From NCBI GenBank assembly GCA_021812985.1, contig JAKAMG010000002.1:33779-97778 (forward strand): 64,000 bases of DNA, read 5' to 3'. This document shows positions 31,301 through 40,600 of this stretch, one piece after another; position 1 is the first letter of the stretch, and every line of letters starts with the position of its first letter. This DNA comes from Bacteroidota bacterium. GTDB lineage: Bacteria > Bacteroidota > Ignavibacteria > Kryptoniales > JAKASW01. The position numbers and the translations under genes are program-made. The notes beneath the pieces are model-generated. The model saw only the letters and a list, made by a program, of their open reading frames with translations. It did no database searches and had not been told where the DNA came from.

Positions 31301-32308
31301 ACGCTCGATATTAGGACGTCACGGAATCTCTGGACGGGGGCCCGCATCGACCTGACATGGCATGTCGGTTGGACTTACAACCGCAACAGGACGTTCAGCA
31401 CCGATTCTGCCGGAATCGTAATTCCGAGCAGCATAACCCAGCAGGTTAGCGGACAAGTTACGAGGAGTTTCTTCACTCTTCCGCCAGTGTTCATCTTCTC
31501 GATGTTCAAGAGCGGGATCAACCAAGTAGCCGCAGATTATCAGGAGATGAAGAACGCCGACCCTTCCAACCTGCAGACATCGCCAAACGAGAAGGCTTCA
31601 CAGTCCTTCCTGAAGGGTTTCGAGACGCTTCCGGTGTTCGACAAACTGTTCGGTCAGTACATGCCTCGCATGAACTACTCTTTCACCTGGGGAGGGCTTG
31701 AGGGCCTTCCCATTTTCAAGAACTTTGCCTCTCAAGTGAGTCTTAACCACGCGTACCAGTCCACCTACACACAGAGCTGGCACGACGTATCCGGGTCGCA
31801 GGTCAGTGACGCTCAGACGATAGCCTACGGCTTCCAGCCGCTCATCGGACTGAACTTCACGCTGAAGAACATGGGTTCCGCAAATATTTCAGGCTCCGTC
31901 CTGTACAACACATCGGCACAGTACAGCCTCAGTCCGTCAGCGCGGTCCATCACCGAAGCGAAGACGGGACAGCTTTCCGTAACCGCCGACTACGCGAAGC
32001 GGGGGTTTTCGTTCCCGCTGTTCGGGCTCGACCTGAAGAACGACATTGATATAAGCGCGAGCTACTCACTCTCACAGACCAGCAGGAATTCCTACAGCCT
32101 CGACAATCTGGATAATGGTCAGACCCCGATTGACGGTACGAGCCAGACCTCGATCGAGCTCCGGTTTAAATACGACGTCAGCCAGCGCGTGACCGCTTCG
32201 GTATATTACAAGAACACCCGACTGGCTCCGACTGTACCCGGCTCGCCAATCCCGGGGACAACCACCAACGAGGCGGGTATCGACGTCCACGTTTCAATTT
32301 CAGGTTAA
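25313..32308 (+). CDS. sprA: Cell-surface/T9SS translocon protein SprA
   Basis: 2331 aa; SprA-type motifs (DDHGQGIAYIDDFEGSKKTIPL, WFNGMTGPMTVKIAEINLVGNYW, GDVWVDELRLTNV); starts at GTG. Confidence 0.92.
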   Translation: MERFRNHSGHFAFQTLLALIIGAGAWASLEFVNGGHGFKPARFNARERSDRRPWRIQSGSPADAALIRPADFSPQQLPAFHPPSGFPIQMASIFQSDSTKEMRGERAAVDSTSTTAVLSDTLSAKKSIDTTAAKPDSVSLDSLKLSAWLQGMRPTQPQAAIFKGYQYPLFLYSGVIQQSTAIDSTGKFVTVRESLFGKDVRVPLQIPLDEYIKLEEQHYIRNTWEDLAHSYTPVQTNALGSFMSGVTNIDIPIPANPVLSIFGPPRINLRISGAVDIHGAWRNQKLNAQTLSQLGNVTNQPDFKQDVQINVSGTVGDKLNIGANWDTQNQFDYENQLKIKYTGYDDEIIKSVEAGNVAMSTPASFVGSNQALFGIKTEMQLGPLTLTALASQQKAQGKTLSVSGGSSSQTFSLHAYQFATNHYFIDSNYIAGYEKYLQSAGNQYNPNLLVTDYEVYVSQPTTAPNPNLRQGYAVMNLPTLQTDKAYYDSLRTAPTFTPPNWTVEFGRFQLLDKSQYTLDPVTGVLTLNTSIQSNQIVAIAYSTQDGSTYGTFSYADTSKQYPLVLNMVVPEDPQPSRADAWRLMLRNIYPTGGLNLDQNSLKNVQITYTPSGQPAQDNIDNINLLQVFGLDKTGANGGAPDGQMDWNPPIDINKATGEIIFPYLQPFVEAFKSYVGPNGQTIANPDSFSYAAIYDTTYDAATTSFISRDRFLITGSYTSSVTSHYNLGFNLVEGSVKVLLNGTPLTSGVDYTVDYVTGEVDIKNQTALQSGSNVQIQYETNDIFQIASKSLMGARADYKVNENTDIGFTIMGYSRQSPNDKVRLGEEPISNMILDADAGTSLDLPFVTKALDALPLIQTAAPSRLNVHGEIAYMLPNPNTRTSVIPDDHGQGIAYIDDFEGSKKTIPLPVTYSGWTISSPPAVSRLDTLYPQIADTAKNDYRSWLFWYNRIPPTTSVRDIWPNKNVPADQQTQTVLTIGMLDTVRGQFNRARNLNTTLKKDPAEDWGGMMTLLSSNASDLVSQNISYIEIWMQVPQAPGNGQMHIDLGQISEDVVGDRVLHTEDIYGNNSLASDTLDYGIDGLTDAKERRDFPWIIADPDRPWDPTGRDPDGDDYSFQLGPAAPDLTADTSYARVNGTEGNGGGAGTEAGRLPDTEDLNHNGTLDLLNSYFEYDVSLDTTKNKFIAGGGNKGWYQYVIPLTDFQRAVGNPTLTNVQYARVWFNGMTGPMTVKIAEINLVGNYWKTPNTADSTLQVSVVNIEDTPGYTPPAPGLQPVDHTNPTQNILLNEQSLDLILNGLQDDSSRYVYKTFPQPQDFFNYHTMKVFVHGDTRFNYIDSTNYDADVYLRFGSDANNFYEYRQPIKRGWQDLSVDFARLTALKQTRDSVKQSIPSVPAENGVPGATYWLRGNPSLQGVTYFEIGIENPGHCGTTLPLVGDVWVDELRLTNVDNTPGMAYSFSSSVQLADVGSLSFNFTSIDPYFHGLTTQFGTRNNQRNWGINGSFSLNKLLPREWVGTSIPFSYSHTEAFANPLYLPNSDILVSEAVQQRRLYLISKGMSPDSATIMADSLLTSSQTLTVNDQWSISNMRIAFPSTKWYVRDILDNISMGYNWTGSKYRNTQTRTGNQWSWQYNAAYSVQFDPMAYFTPFPSNSKNASPGQGDFQIRYLPSSFSLTMNASRSLSVNNLWTQSNPIVTPNFTTQRSGSLNWRLTNNGILNPTIDYRFNVSSSLLAMETDTTGGKLRLLPNSYVFHQIFLNGGLINFGDDYNFTEQFSLSTQPKLPFDLPKYLDLQAGYNSGYNWNNSIQRGALGKGSGVTSSLQLGTTLRLKSLADQLFSSNAAAQPAAAAQPAPERGARGRGHGRDEFAAPQEDTTSTGGGVNNQIGKLLNAIIKVPFLDFESIGINFSSTNTSSNGGLPSLRPGMGNFFRIPFIQESNPVLGPSQLYQLGLVSDPYSALSFVPKKGFPFFGFALGPTHRIGLGSGVSITDNYSNNNTLDIRTSRNLWTGARIDLTWHVGWTYNRNRTFSTDSAGIVIPSSITQQVSGQVTRSFFTLPPVFIFSMFKSGINQVAADYQEMKNADPSNLQTSPNEKASQSFLKGFETLPVFDKLFGQYMPRMNYSFTWGGLEGLPIFKNFASQVSLNHAYQSTYTQSWHDVSGSQVSDAQTIAYGFQPLIGLNFTLKNMGSANISGSVLYNTSAQYSLSPSARSITEAKTGQLSVTADYAKRGFSFPLFGLDLKNDIDISASYSLSQTSRNSYSLDNLDNGQTPIDGTSQTSIELRFKYDVSQRVTASVYYKNTRLAPTVPGSPIPGTTTNEAGIDVHVSISG

Positions 32309-32322
32309 GGGATAAAAGCGGG

Positions 32323-32778
32323 ATGGAAGACAACCACGGCCGTTTCATGATACTCGCTCTCAAGGAGGCTGAGGCAGCCTTCTCAAGGAACGAGGTTCCA
32401 GTCGGAGCGGTCATAGTCAAAGATGGCGTCGTTATCGCCCGTGCTCACAACCAGGTCGAGATGCTCCAGGACCCGACTGCGCACGCAGAGGTCCTTGCCA
32501 TCGGCGCGGCAGCTAACCATGTCGGAACTTGGAGACTGAACGGCTGCACTCTGTACGTAACTCTCGAACCATGCCCCATGTGTGCGGGCGCCATAGTCCT
32601 CTCCAGGCTGGACAGAGTCGTTTTCGGTAGTTATGACCCGAAGATGGGCGCCTGCTCTACTCTCTACAACATCGCTCAGGATGAGAGGCTGAACCACCGG
32701 GTTGAAGTGATAGCCGGAGTGAAGGATGACGAATCGAAGCTCCTTCTGCGCGAGTTCTTCGCAAGAAAACGGGGATAG
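32323..32778 (+). CDS. tadA: tRNA adenosine(34) deaminase
   Basis: 151 aa; DPTAHAEVLAI and CTLYVTLEPCPMCAGAIVLSRLDRVVFG deaminase motifs. Confidence 0.95.
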   Translation: MEDNHGRFMILALKEAEAAFSRNEVPVGAVIVKDGVVIARAHNQVEMLQDPTAHAEVLAIGAAANHVGTWRLNGCTLYVTLEPCPMCAGAIVLSRLDRVVFGSYDPKMGACSTLYNIAQDERLNHRVEVIAGVKDDESKLLLREFFARKRG

Positions 32779-32802
32779 ACTCTCTCAAATAGCGCGGCAG
32801 GA

Positions 32803-34140
32803 TTAAACCGAGGGGCTACCCGCTTTATTCCTTTCAACAAAGTACATCTCAACCGCCTCCATGTTTTTTATGGCGAGCGCCCCCCTCGGCTCGAGTTCGT
32901 AGCGATCGGTTGAACTGAGAAAGTCGTAGACCTGCTGAGAGACATTTATTTTCTGAGGAAGCGAGGCCGCTTCGAGCCGAGAGGCGATGTTTACCGTCGG
33001 CCCCCAGACATCGTAGATAAACCGCCAGCTTCCAATGATACCGGTTATTGCGGGGCCCGTGTGTATTCCAATCCGTAGTGCCCAATCGTGTCCGGTTCTG
33101 GATTTGAGTTCATCAGAATATCTGAGGACCACTTCTCTGATCTCGAGCGCGGCCTCAACCGATTCCAGGAGCTGGTTGTCGTCCGTGAAGAGCCCGCCGG
33201 CGAACATGTAGCAGTCGCCGATCGTCTTCAGCTTCTCGAGGTTGTGCCGCCTCACGCAGTCGTCGAACGAGTTGAACATCTCCTCCAGCACTTTCAGCAC
33301 CTCACGGGCATCAGAGGTCTCGGCAATTTTGTAGAATGAGACAAAGTCGGCAAACACGATGGTGGTCGACGAGTTGTACTGAGGCGGCGGGTAACCTGAT
33401 CCGTTTATTTGTTTGACTATTGCCTCGGGCAGAATATTCTTCAGAATAGACTCGGTCTTTTCCTTGGCCGCCTCAATTTCGAGTTTCTGCCGCTCGATAG
33501 TCCTTGTATCGAGAAACGCCTTAACCCTCGTTGAAAAGACGAGCCTGGACAGCACCCATGCGATTATCACGAGGGCAGTCCCGTTTAAGTAGTGCCCCAG
33601 AAGTATCTTCTCGTTCTGCTGGGTGATTGTGATGCCGGCGAGGAAATACGCGTGAGCGAGCAGGTACATCATAAAGCTCATCGCTCCGCTCACGTAGAAG
33701 GCCGCCGCGATTCCGAACAGGGCTATCGTGTAAACCGTTATCATCCCGTGTATCATCTGGTCTACCGAGGAAACAGACGCGGACCACACCAGGACAAGGA
33801 GGATGAAGGACAGAACTATCGCAATATGTGAGGTACGGACGTCTTTCCGTTCAGACGGCTTCGCGATGGTCATCAGGACGATGAAGACAACCAGAAACGC
33901 TTCGAGGATGATGTGGAGGTAAAAAAGATATTCGTATCCCGGCATCGTAACCCAGTCGCCGGCCGCCTTGTGCCGGAAGTCAATGTAGATAACGAAGAGG
34001 TGTAAGACGAAGAGGACGACGGCGAAGATTCTCGCCCTGTAATAATTTGTGAAGTAGATCTCCTGAAGGAACGGATTGCGCTCCTCCGCGGGAATCGCCT
34101 TTAAACTGTTTTGCCAGAACCTGACTACCGGGTTAACCAA
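32803..34140 (-). CDS. Membrane-anchored class III adenylate cyclase
   Basis: 445 aa; about six TM helices then cyclase domain with FADFVSFYKIAE, KTIGDCYM, YDVWGPTVNIASRLE. Confidence 0.9.
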   Translation of the reverse strand: MVNPVVRFWQNSLKAIPAEERNPFLQEIYFTNYYRARIFAVVLFVLHLFVIYIDFRHKAAGDWVTMPGYEYLFYLHIILEAFLVVFIVLMTIAKPSERKDVRTSHIAIVLSFILLVLVWSASVSSVDQMIHGMITVYTIALFGIAAAFYVSGAMSFMMYLLAHAYFLAGITITQQNEKILLGHYLNGTALVIIAWVLSRLVFSTRVKAFLDTRTIERQKLEIEAAKEKTESILKNILPEAIVKQINGSGYPPPQYNSSTTIVFADFVSFYKIAETSDAREVLKVLEEMFNSFDDCVRRHNLEKLKTIGDCYMFAGGLFTDDNQLLESVEAALEIREVVLRYSDELKSRTGHDWALRIGIHTGPAITGIIGSWRFIYDVWGPTVNIASRLEAASLPQKINVSQQVYDFLSSTDRYELEPRGALAIKNMEAVEMYFVERNKAGSPSV

Positions 34141-34278
34141 CGGTCAGGTCCGCGCCGTTATAGTCCGGCGGTGATATCGTGCTTGGGTAGCCAGCCATTT
34201 GCCCTCGCATAAAAATAAGACGCTTTCACGTAAGTAGCCAATCTTATAAATTTTTCGGACGACAGAATCAACAACCAT

Positions 34279-35085
34279 ATGGAGGATGCCATGTTCCTGA
34301 AAACGGGTGAGGGACAAATCGCATATGAAACAAATGGGACGGACAAGAAGAGGGCAATAGTGTTCATCCATGGATTCCCTTTCAACAGGTCGATGTGGAA
34401 CGACCAGGTCAGGCTCTTGTCACGAAACCATCTTGCGGTGACTTTCGACGTCCGCGGCCACGGCGAGAGCAGTGAGGGAACCGGACTGATAGACTTATAC
34501 GTCGACGATCTTTTCGCGCTCCTCGACCATCTCGGACTTCCTGCCGTCACGGTATGCGGTCTTTCAATGGGAGGATACATCGCTCTCCGGGGAATCGAAA
34601 GGGATCCATCGAGGTTCAAAGGGATTGTATTGTGCGACACGAAGAGCCCGGCAGACACGAACGCCGCGAAGCTCAATCGCGCAAATCAAATCAGGACGAT
34701 CCTCGCGGGTCAGAAGAACCAGTTTGCCGATGCCCAGGTCAAGACCTTATTCGCGCCTGAAAGCTTTGAGGGGAGAAAGGCCGCAGTTGAGAAGATCAGA
34801 AAAATAATTGAGTCGACGAGTGAACGAGGTCTGGTGGACGCCCTTATCGCTCTGGCGGCGCGGATGGACATGACAGAGAGTCTCGAAAAGATCAGCGCAC
34901 CGACTCTGATAATTGTCGGAGACAAGGACAAGGTCACTCCCCCCGCAGAAGCGGAGGCTATGCGGTCAAGGATACACAGTGCCAGGATGGTAGTAGTCAA
35001 AGGGGCGGGACACCTTTCGAATCTGGAGAACCCCGAAGAATTCAATTCCGCGCTGGAGACATTCTTGTCCGATAATTCTCTCTGA
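34279..35085 (+). CDS. Alpha/beta hydrolase
   Basis: 268 aa; FIHGFPFNRSMW, CGLSMGGYIAL nucleophile elbow, catalytic Asp/His region GDKDKVTP...GAGHLSNLE. Confidence 0.9.
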   Translation: MEDAMFLKTGEGQIAYETNGTDKKRAIVFIHGFPFNRSMWNDQVRLLSRNHLAVTFDVRGHGESSEGTGLIDLYVDDLFALLDHLGLPAVTVCGLSMGGYIALRGIERDPSRFKGIVLCDTKSPADTNAAKLNRANQIRTILAGQKNQFADAQVKTLFAPESFEGRKAAVEKIRKIIESTSERGLVDALIALAARMDMTESLEKISAPTLIIVGDKDKVTPPAEAEAMRSRIHSARMVVVKGAGHLSNLENPEEFNSALETFLSDNSL

Positions 35086-35172
35086 TACGGAGGGAAGGTT
35101 GTACCACGCACCGATTTGATCCAGGCCCGGACCGGGGTCGACCCACAGGAGGCGCCGCCTGCGGCTCGGAAG

Positions 35173-36324
35173 TCAATACGGCCTGCTGATGAAGAGGTAG
35201 AGCGCGACCGTTATGAATCCGTACTGAACCTGTCTCGAAATCTGATAGTTCTCACGCTTCAGATCGTTCCAGAGCCGTGCGACCAAATACATGACTCCGG
35301 ACAGAACGACAAAAATGAGGATGCACTCGGCATAGCCAAGAGTCGGCCCGATCCACATCACCAGCGAGGGAAAGTTTGCGCTTGAGCCGTAGACTATCAC
35401 AAGATGGAGAACGTAGATAAAGAACGACTCCCTCCCGAACAGCTTGACTCCCGAGAAATCAGATTTCCTCACCCCCTCGTAAGTCGCGACGCCATAAAGA
35501 ATTACGAGAAGAAGACCAAACCTCAATAGGAACCAGAATGGCGAGTAGTCCGCAAAGTGGGGCTCGTTATAGAGATTCTTTTCTACCGCCGAAAGCGCCG
35601 CCCCCGCAATCACCAAACCTCCGCCCACCCGGAGGATCCTTCGAAGAGCAGGCTTGTCGACGCCGCCGGGAGAGGACGGATCAGAACGCGAGGTGAGAAA
35701 CTGGGAAGCGATAGTCCCACCGATGAGAAAGCTCGCCCACGGGAAGAGCGGGAAAAGAGAGCCGCTCCCTCTGCTGAAGTATTGTGCCAGCGTGAGGGGA
35801 AGAGTCCGTGTGAAGTCGACACCGCCGGCAAAAGGAGCCGCAAGTATGAAGAACAGGAAAAGGAAATAGACGACGACGTTGAATTTCCTGTCGTCCTTTA
35901 CAAGGACCCGGAGAAGGTGGAGTATTATCAGCGTAACTGCGATGCACTGGAGAATGTCTACTGCCGTGAATGCGATGACACCGGCGGGAGAGATCTCATA
36001 TACAGACTTTCTCAAAGAGAAGAACGGGACGTGCAGCGCGTAGCCTGTCACCCAGATGAACAGGAGACGTCTCATGTGTCTGAAGAGCTCGGGTGAAAAT
36101 CTCCGGTAGGCGTCGCCCTTTCTGCTGAGGGCGAGGGTAAAAGAAAACCCGGCGACGAAAAGAAATGACGGCGCGACCAGTCCGTTCAGAAAATCGACTG
36201 CCTTAAATGTGAAATCGCCGCGTAGGGATGTCAGGAGAAGCGCGTTGAGGACGTGCGTCTCTATCATGAAAATGGTCGCGAGCCCCCTGAACTGGTCGAT
36301 GTAGCCCAGTCTGCGTTGCGCCAT
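35173..36324 (-). CDS. DUF1624/heparan-alpha-glucosaminide N-acetyltransferase-like membrane acyltransferase
   Basis: Start set at MAQRRLGYIDQFRGLATIFMI; multi-TM; GYIDxFRG motif; 1-nt overlap with aroC stop. Confidence 0.75.
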   Translation of the reverse strand: MAQRRLGYIDQFRGLATIFMIETHVLNALLLTSLRGDFTFKAVDFLNGLVAPSFLFVAGFSFTLALSRKGDAYRRFSPELFRHMRRLLFIWVTGYALHVPFFSLRKSVYEISPAGVIAFTAVDILQCIAVTLIILHLLRVLVKDDRKFNVVVYFLFLFFILAAPFAGGVDFTRTLPLTLAQYFSRGSGSLFPLFPWASFLIGGTIASQFLTSRSDPSSPGGVDKPALRRILRVGGGLVIAGAALSAVEKNLYNEPHFADYSPFWFLLRFGLLLVILYGVATYEGVRKSDFSGVKLFGRESFFIYVLHLVIVYGSSANFPSLVMWIGPTLGYAECILIFVVLSGVMYLVARLWNDLKRENYQISRQVQYGFITVALYLFISRPY

Positions 36325-37508
36325 TAACCGAAGAAAGCCTCCTTCGAATAACGATCCCTCAGCTCTACGATGTTGTCTCCGCCGAATTTCTCGAGCACGG
36401 CATTCGCGAGGACGGGAGCGACCGCGTTCTCCGCAACAACCGCCGCTGCGGGCACGGCACAAAAGTCGGATCTTTCCCGCCTCGCCTCGACTTGCTTCAT
36501 AGACGAAAGATCTATGCTTCTCAGCGGTTTCATGAGAGTCGAGATGGGTTTCATCGCAGCGCGGACCCATAACGGTTGTCCGTTTGTGACTCCTCCCTCC
36601 AGCCCCCCAGCCCTGTTTGTCGGCCTGAAGATCCTTTTCTTTCTCACAAGGATCTCGTCATGGACCTCGGAACCGAATCTCGTCGCATTCCTGAATCCTT
36701 CCCCGATTTCGACTCCCTTGATCGCCTGTACTGACATGAGTGCCTGAGCGAGCTGACCATCCAGTTTCCTGTCAAACTCCACATAGCTTCCGAGGCCGAT
36801 CGGCAGGCCCGTCACGAAGACCTCGACGACGCCCCCGAGCGTGTCGCCCAGCTTCTTCGCTCGCCTTATCTGCTGCACCATCTTCTCAGCAAGCACCTCA
36901 TCCAGGCACCGCACTTCGGACTCATCCGTGGCATCGGAAATTTCCTCGGCGCCGTTCTTCCGCCCCATCAGCTTTGCCAACATCCGGTCCAGGCTATCTC
37001 TGTCTCTGAACCCGACCGCGCCTATCGAAAGGACGTGGCCGCCGATTCTGATGCCGAGATCAGCGAGTAGTTTTCTGGCGATGGCGCTTAAGGCGACACG
37101 CATCGCAGTCTCGCGGGCGCTGGCGCGCTCTATCACATTCCTGACGTCGTCAAAGGCGTACTTGTATTTTCCCACCATGTCAGCGTGGCCTGGCCGTGCC
37201 ACGACGACCTTTTCTATCTCGGCCGCCACCGGGTCCGCAGACATCTTCTCCCCCCAGTTGGCAAAGTCGCGGTTCCACACAACGAGCGAAATCGGCGAGC
37301 CGAGCGTCCTTCCATGCCGCACGCCGCTAAGTATTTCAACCTTGTCCGTTTCTATCTTCATTCTCCCGCCGCGCCCGTAACCCTGCTGTCTCCTGTAGAG
37401 CTGGCGATTTATGTAGTCTGCGCTGATCTCGAGATTGGCCGGGACTCCTTCGATAATTCCGACGAGCCCGCGTCCGTGCGATTCTCCTGCTGTAATTAGT
37501 CTCAACAT
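36324..37508 (-). CDS. aroC: Chorismate synthase
   Basis: 394 aa; TAGESHGRGLVGIIEGVPA, GRGGRMKIE, RASARETAMRVA, GGLEGGVTNGQ. Confidence 0.98.
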   Translation of the reverse strand: MLRLITAGESHGRGLVGIIEGVPANLEISADYINRQLYRRQQGYGRGGRMKIETDKVEILSGVRHGRTLGSPISLVVWNRDFANWGEKMSADPVAAEIEKVVVARPGHADMVGKYKYAFDDVRNVIERASARETAMRVALSAIARKLLADLGIRIGGHVLSIGAVGFRDRDSLDRMLAKLMGRKNGAEEISDATDESEVRCLDEVLAEKMVQQIRRAKKLGDTLGGVVEVFVTGLPIGLGSYVEFDRKLDGQLAQALMSVQAIKGVEIGEGFRNATRFGSEVHDEILVRKKRIFRPTNRAGGLEGGVTNGQPLWVRAAMKPISTLMKPLRSIDLSSMKQVEARRERSDFCAVPAAAVVAENAVAPVLANAVLEKFGGDNIVELRDRYSKEAFFG

Positions 37509-37733
37509 AGTGGTTTAAATATAAGTAAAGTCCGGAAGGAGTGCCAAAGGCCGCCTTCCTACGGAGGCCGTCCTTTCGCTCTAGCTGGTCACGAAACCTT
37601 ATTCACAAAATCAGGCGCCACGCAACAAGGGGAGAAACCTATACGGGGGATACGATGTTAACATTCTTAGCGTCCAATATTATTCATGTGTACCATGAAA
37701 TGTTCAGACAGATATGAAAGAGGATTAAACAAG

Positions 37734-38336
37734 ATGAGAATAATAGTAATAGGGGCTTCCGGATTGATAGGCAAGGAAGTGGTCAAGTCGCTATCTCCCA
37801 GACATGAGGTTGTAAGAGTCGGACATAAGAGCGGCGACCTAAGGGTTGATATAACCTCAAAGGACTCGATCGAGGAGCTTTTCAGATCAGCAGGTTCTTT
37901 CGACGCCCTTGTCAGCGTGGCGGGTGGGGCGGCCTTCGGCGAACTTGGGAAGCTCACCGACGAGAACTTCGCCTGGAGCCTGAGCGACAAGCTCATGGGA
38001 CAAGTAAACCTCGTGAGGGCCGGGCTCGCACACGCGCGGGACAACGGTTCGTTCACTCTGACAAGCGGCGTGCTGGCACGTGAGCCAATTCCGGGGAGCG
38101 CGGCAATAAGCCTCGTAAATTCCGCAATTGAGGGCTTTGTCGGCGCCGCAGCCCTTGAGATGAAGCGAGGCATCCGCGTCAACGTCGTCAGCCCTCCCTT
38201 CGCCACTGAGACACTTAAGGCACTCGGCATGGACACTTCGTTTGGAATACCGGCCGAAAAATTCGCCGCTGCTTACGTCGAAAGCGTCGAGGGAAAACGG
38301 AGCGGAGAAATCATAGACGTCCGGAAGTTCATCTGA
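37734..38336 (+). CDS. Short-chain dehydrogenase/reductase
   Basis: MRIIVIGASGLIGKEVV nucleotide-binding motif; SFTLTSGVL...AISLVNSAIEGFVGAAALEM. Confidence 0.85.
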   Translation: MRIIVIGASGLIGKEVVKSLSPRHEVVRVGHKSGDLRVDITSKDSIEELFRSAGSFDALVSVAGGAAFGELGKLTDENFAWSLSDKLMGQVNLVRAGLAHARDNGSFTLTSGVLAREPIPGSAAISLVNSAIEGFVGAAALEMKRGIRVNVVSPPFATETLKALGMDTSFGIPAEKFAAAYVESVEGKRSGEIIDVRKFI

Positions 38337-38587
38337 CACGCAACTGACTGCAGTTTGGATTGCAGAGTCGGGGTGTGGAGGGAGCTCCCTCCCGCCCCCG
38401 CTCGTCGCCGGAGTAAATGCCGCGGACCGAACATGGAAGAACCATTCCCCCGCCGCAGCAACCATCATCGATACCCCTATCTTCACTATTTCGATAATGC
38501 CTCTCCACGGTTCAACTTTTGAATTCGTCGGGAAAATTGATAACTTCAACGAGGTAATTTTTCCAACAACAGCCGCAGTATCTGATA

Positions 38588-40411
38588 ATGAAAAAACCAT
38601 TCCGTGAGAGACTCAGGGACGGCGTCATCGTGTGTGACGGCGCGATGGGTACTCTCCTCGAATTGTACGAGTACGGTGAGAAGCCGCCCGAAATACACAA
38701 CATAAAGAATCCCGAAATCATCGAGCGGGCGCACAGGGAATACATAGAGGCGGGCGCCGAAATAATCGAGACCAATACTTTCTCCGGGAACAGAATCCGC
38801 CTGGAATCATATCGGCTCGACGACAAGACGAAAGAGATAAACGAAGCAGCTGTTCGAATAGCAAAAAAAGCGGCTGGTGAGGAGGTTTATGTCGCAGGGG
38901 CGGTCGGACCAAGCGGAAGGCTCCTCGAACCGCTCGGGAAGACCAGTCTGGCCGATGTGAAGGAGGCTTTCAAGGAGCAGGTTGGATACCTCGTGGGGGC
39001 GGGAGTCGATCTCCTCATACTCGAGACTTTTCTCGACCTTGGCGAGCTGGACGCCGCCATTGACGCCGCAAAGGAAGTCTCCGCAGACATCCCCATTATC
39101 GCTCAAAAGACTTTTTCCGAAGATGGCGCGATTCTAGCCAGCGACTTCCCTCTCGAAGTAGTTAGGCATCTGAAGTCAAAGGGAGTGGACGTCGTCGGTT
39201 CGAACTGTACCGTGGGTCCCCAGAGGATGTACGGGATAATCAAATCCGTTTACTCCGGTGACGTGGTACTGTCCGCGCAGCCGGCGGCAGGCATTCCCAC
39301 CCTTGTGGACGGAAGGTCAATATACCACGCGACGCCAGAGTACCTAGCGACCTACGCGAAGCAGCTGGTCGAGGCTGGCGTAACGGTCATCGGCGCGTGC
39401 TGCGGTTCGACGCCGCAACACATACGCTCGATAGCCGAGGCTGTCCGAGGAGTGAAGATAGAACCCAAGCCCGTGGTATTGAAATCGCGTACGATCGTTG
39501 AGGCGGAACAGGCCGCGGGCCAGGTTTCAGAACGATCGGAACTCTCGAAGAAGCTGAAGGAGAAATTCGTTACCACGGTCGAACTAGATATACCTCGTGG
39601 TCTCGATATATCAGAAGTGCTCGAAGGAGCGAAGTACTGCAGGGACAACGGGTTCGACGCCGTAAACATTACAGATGGCGCGAGGGCGCGCATAAGGATG
39701 AGCCCGATAGCAATCTCACACCTTGTCCAGAGAGAGGTTGGCATAGAGGCGATAACCCACCTGACGACACGGGACAGGAACATGATAGGGCTTCAGTCCG
39801 AGCTCCTTGGCGGACACGCCCTCGGACTGAGAAACGTTCTCATCGTCACCGGCGACCCGGCTAAGATCGGCGATCTGCCTCAGGCGCAGTCTGTGTTCGA
39901 TGTCGATTCCGTCGGACTCGTGAGGATAGTCAGGAGCATGAACGGTGGCCGCGATTCGATGGGGAACCAAATGGGGGGACCCACCTCTTATCTCATAGCC
40001 TGCGCGGCAAATCCGTCGGCAGAGCGATTCGATTACGAAATTGAGAAGCTTGTGCGCAAGGTCGAGGCCGGAGCCGAGGTCATATTTACACAACCCATTT
40101 ACGAAAACAATACGTTCATCAAGTTCCTGAAGGCAATTGAACCGCTCAGGACACCCGTGGTCCTCGGCATCCTCCCTCTCCGCGGACACCGGCACGCAGA
40201 GTTCTTGCATCACGAGATTCCCGGCATAAACATCCCCGCCCGGATCCGTGAGAAGATGTTCAGGGCAGGAAAGGAGGCGGCGGATGTCGGCATAGACATA
40301 TCGGCCGAATTTCTGCGCGAGGTAAAATCCGCGGTACAGGGGGCTTACCTCCTACCCCCGTTCAAAAAGTACGATGTTGCGGTCAGGGTGCTCGAGAAGG
40401 CAGGTATATAG
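38588..40411 (+). CDS. Bifunctional homocysteine S-methyltransferase / methylenetetrahydrofolate reductase
   Basis: 607 aa; N-terminal CDGAMGTLLE, ETNTFSGNR, GACCGSTPQHI; C-terminal MTHFR VTTVELDIPRG...VNITDGARARIRMSPIA...ITHLTTRDRN. Confidence 0.93.
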   Translation: MKKPFRERLRDGVIVCDGAMGTLLELYEYGEKPPEIHNIKNPEIIERAHREYIEAGAEIIETNTFSGNRIRLESYRLDDKTKEINEAAVRIAKKAAGEEVYVAGAVGPSGRLLEPLGKTSLADVKEAFKEQVGYLVGAGVDLLILETFLDLGELDAAIDAAKEVSADIPIIAQKTFSEDGAILASDFPLEVVRHLKSKGVDVVGSNCTVGPQRMYGIIKSVYSGDVVLSAQPAAGIPTLVDGRSIYHATPEYLATYAKQLVEAGVTVIGACCGSTPQHIRSIAEAVRGVKIEPKPVVLKSRTIVEAEQAAGQVSERSELSKKLKEKFVTTVELDIPRGLDISEVLEGAKYCRDNGFDAVNITDGARARIRMSPIAISHLVQREVGIEAITHLTTRDRNMIGLQSELLGGHALGLRNVLIVTGDPAKIGDLPQAQSVFDVDSVGLVRIVRSMNGGRDSMGNQMGGPTSYLIACAANPSAERFDYEIEKLVRKVEAGAEVIFTQPIYENNTFIKFLKAIEPLRTPVVLGILPLRGHRHAEFLHHEIPGINIPARIREKMFRAGKEAADVGIDISAEFLREVKSAVQGAYLLPPFKKYDVAVRVLEKAGI

Positions 40412-40600
40412 CCGCGGATCCAGGCCTCCGGCGCACATCGGCGGCTGTGGATAAGATGGAAGGGAAGCTTTTTATATAATCAGGGGTCGGTTCGAGGTTA
40501 CCTTTTCTTGATTGGGAACGTCAAATTGGTTAGATTATTCCACAATATCGGTGGTTAAGACCGCAGGTTCTTTGGAAAACTTCCAATTTTGAGGCTTTTC

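Noticed and set aside
38341-38587. Possible SAM or cobalamin riboswitch upstream of the homocysteine methyltransferase/MTHFR gene
   Set aside because: GC-rich inverted segments exist but none of the conserved SAM or B12-box motifs were recognisable.
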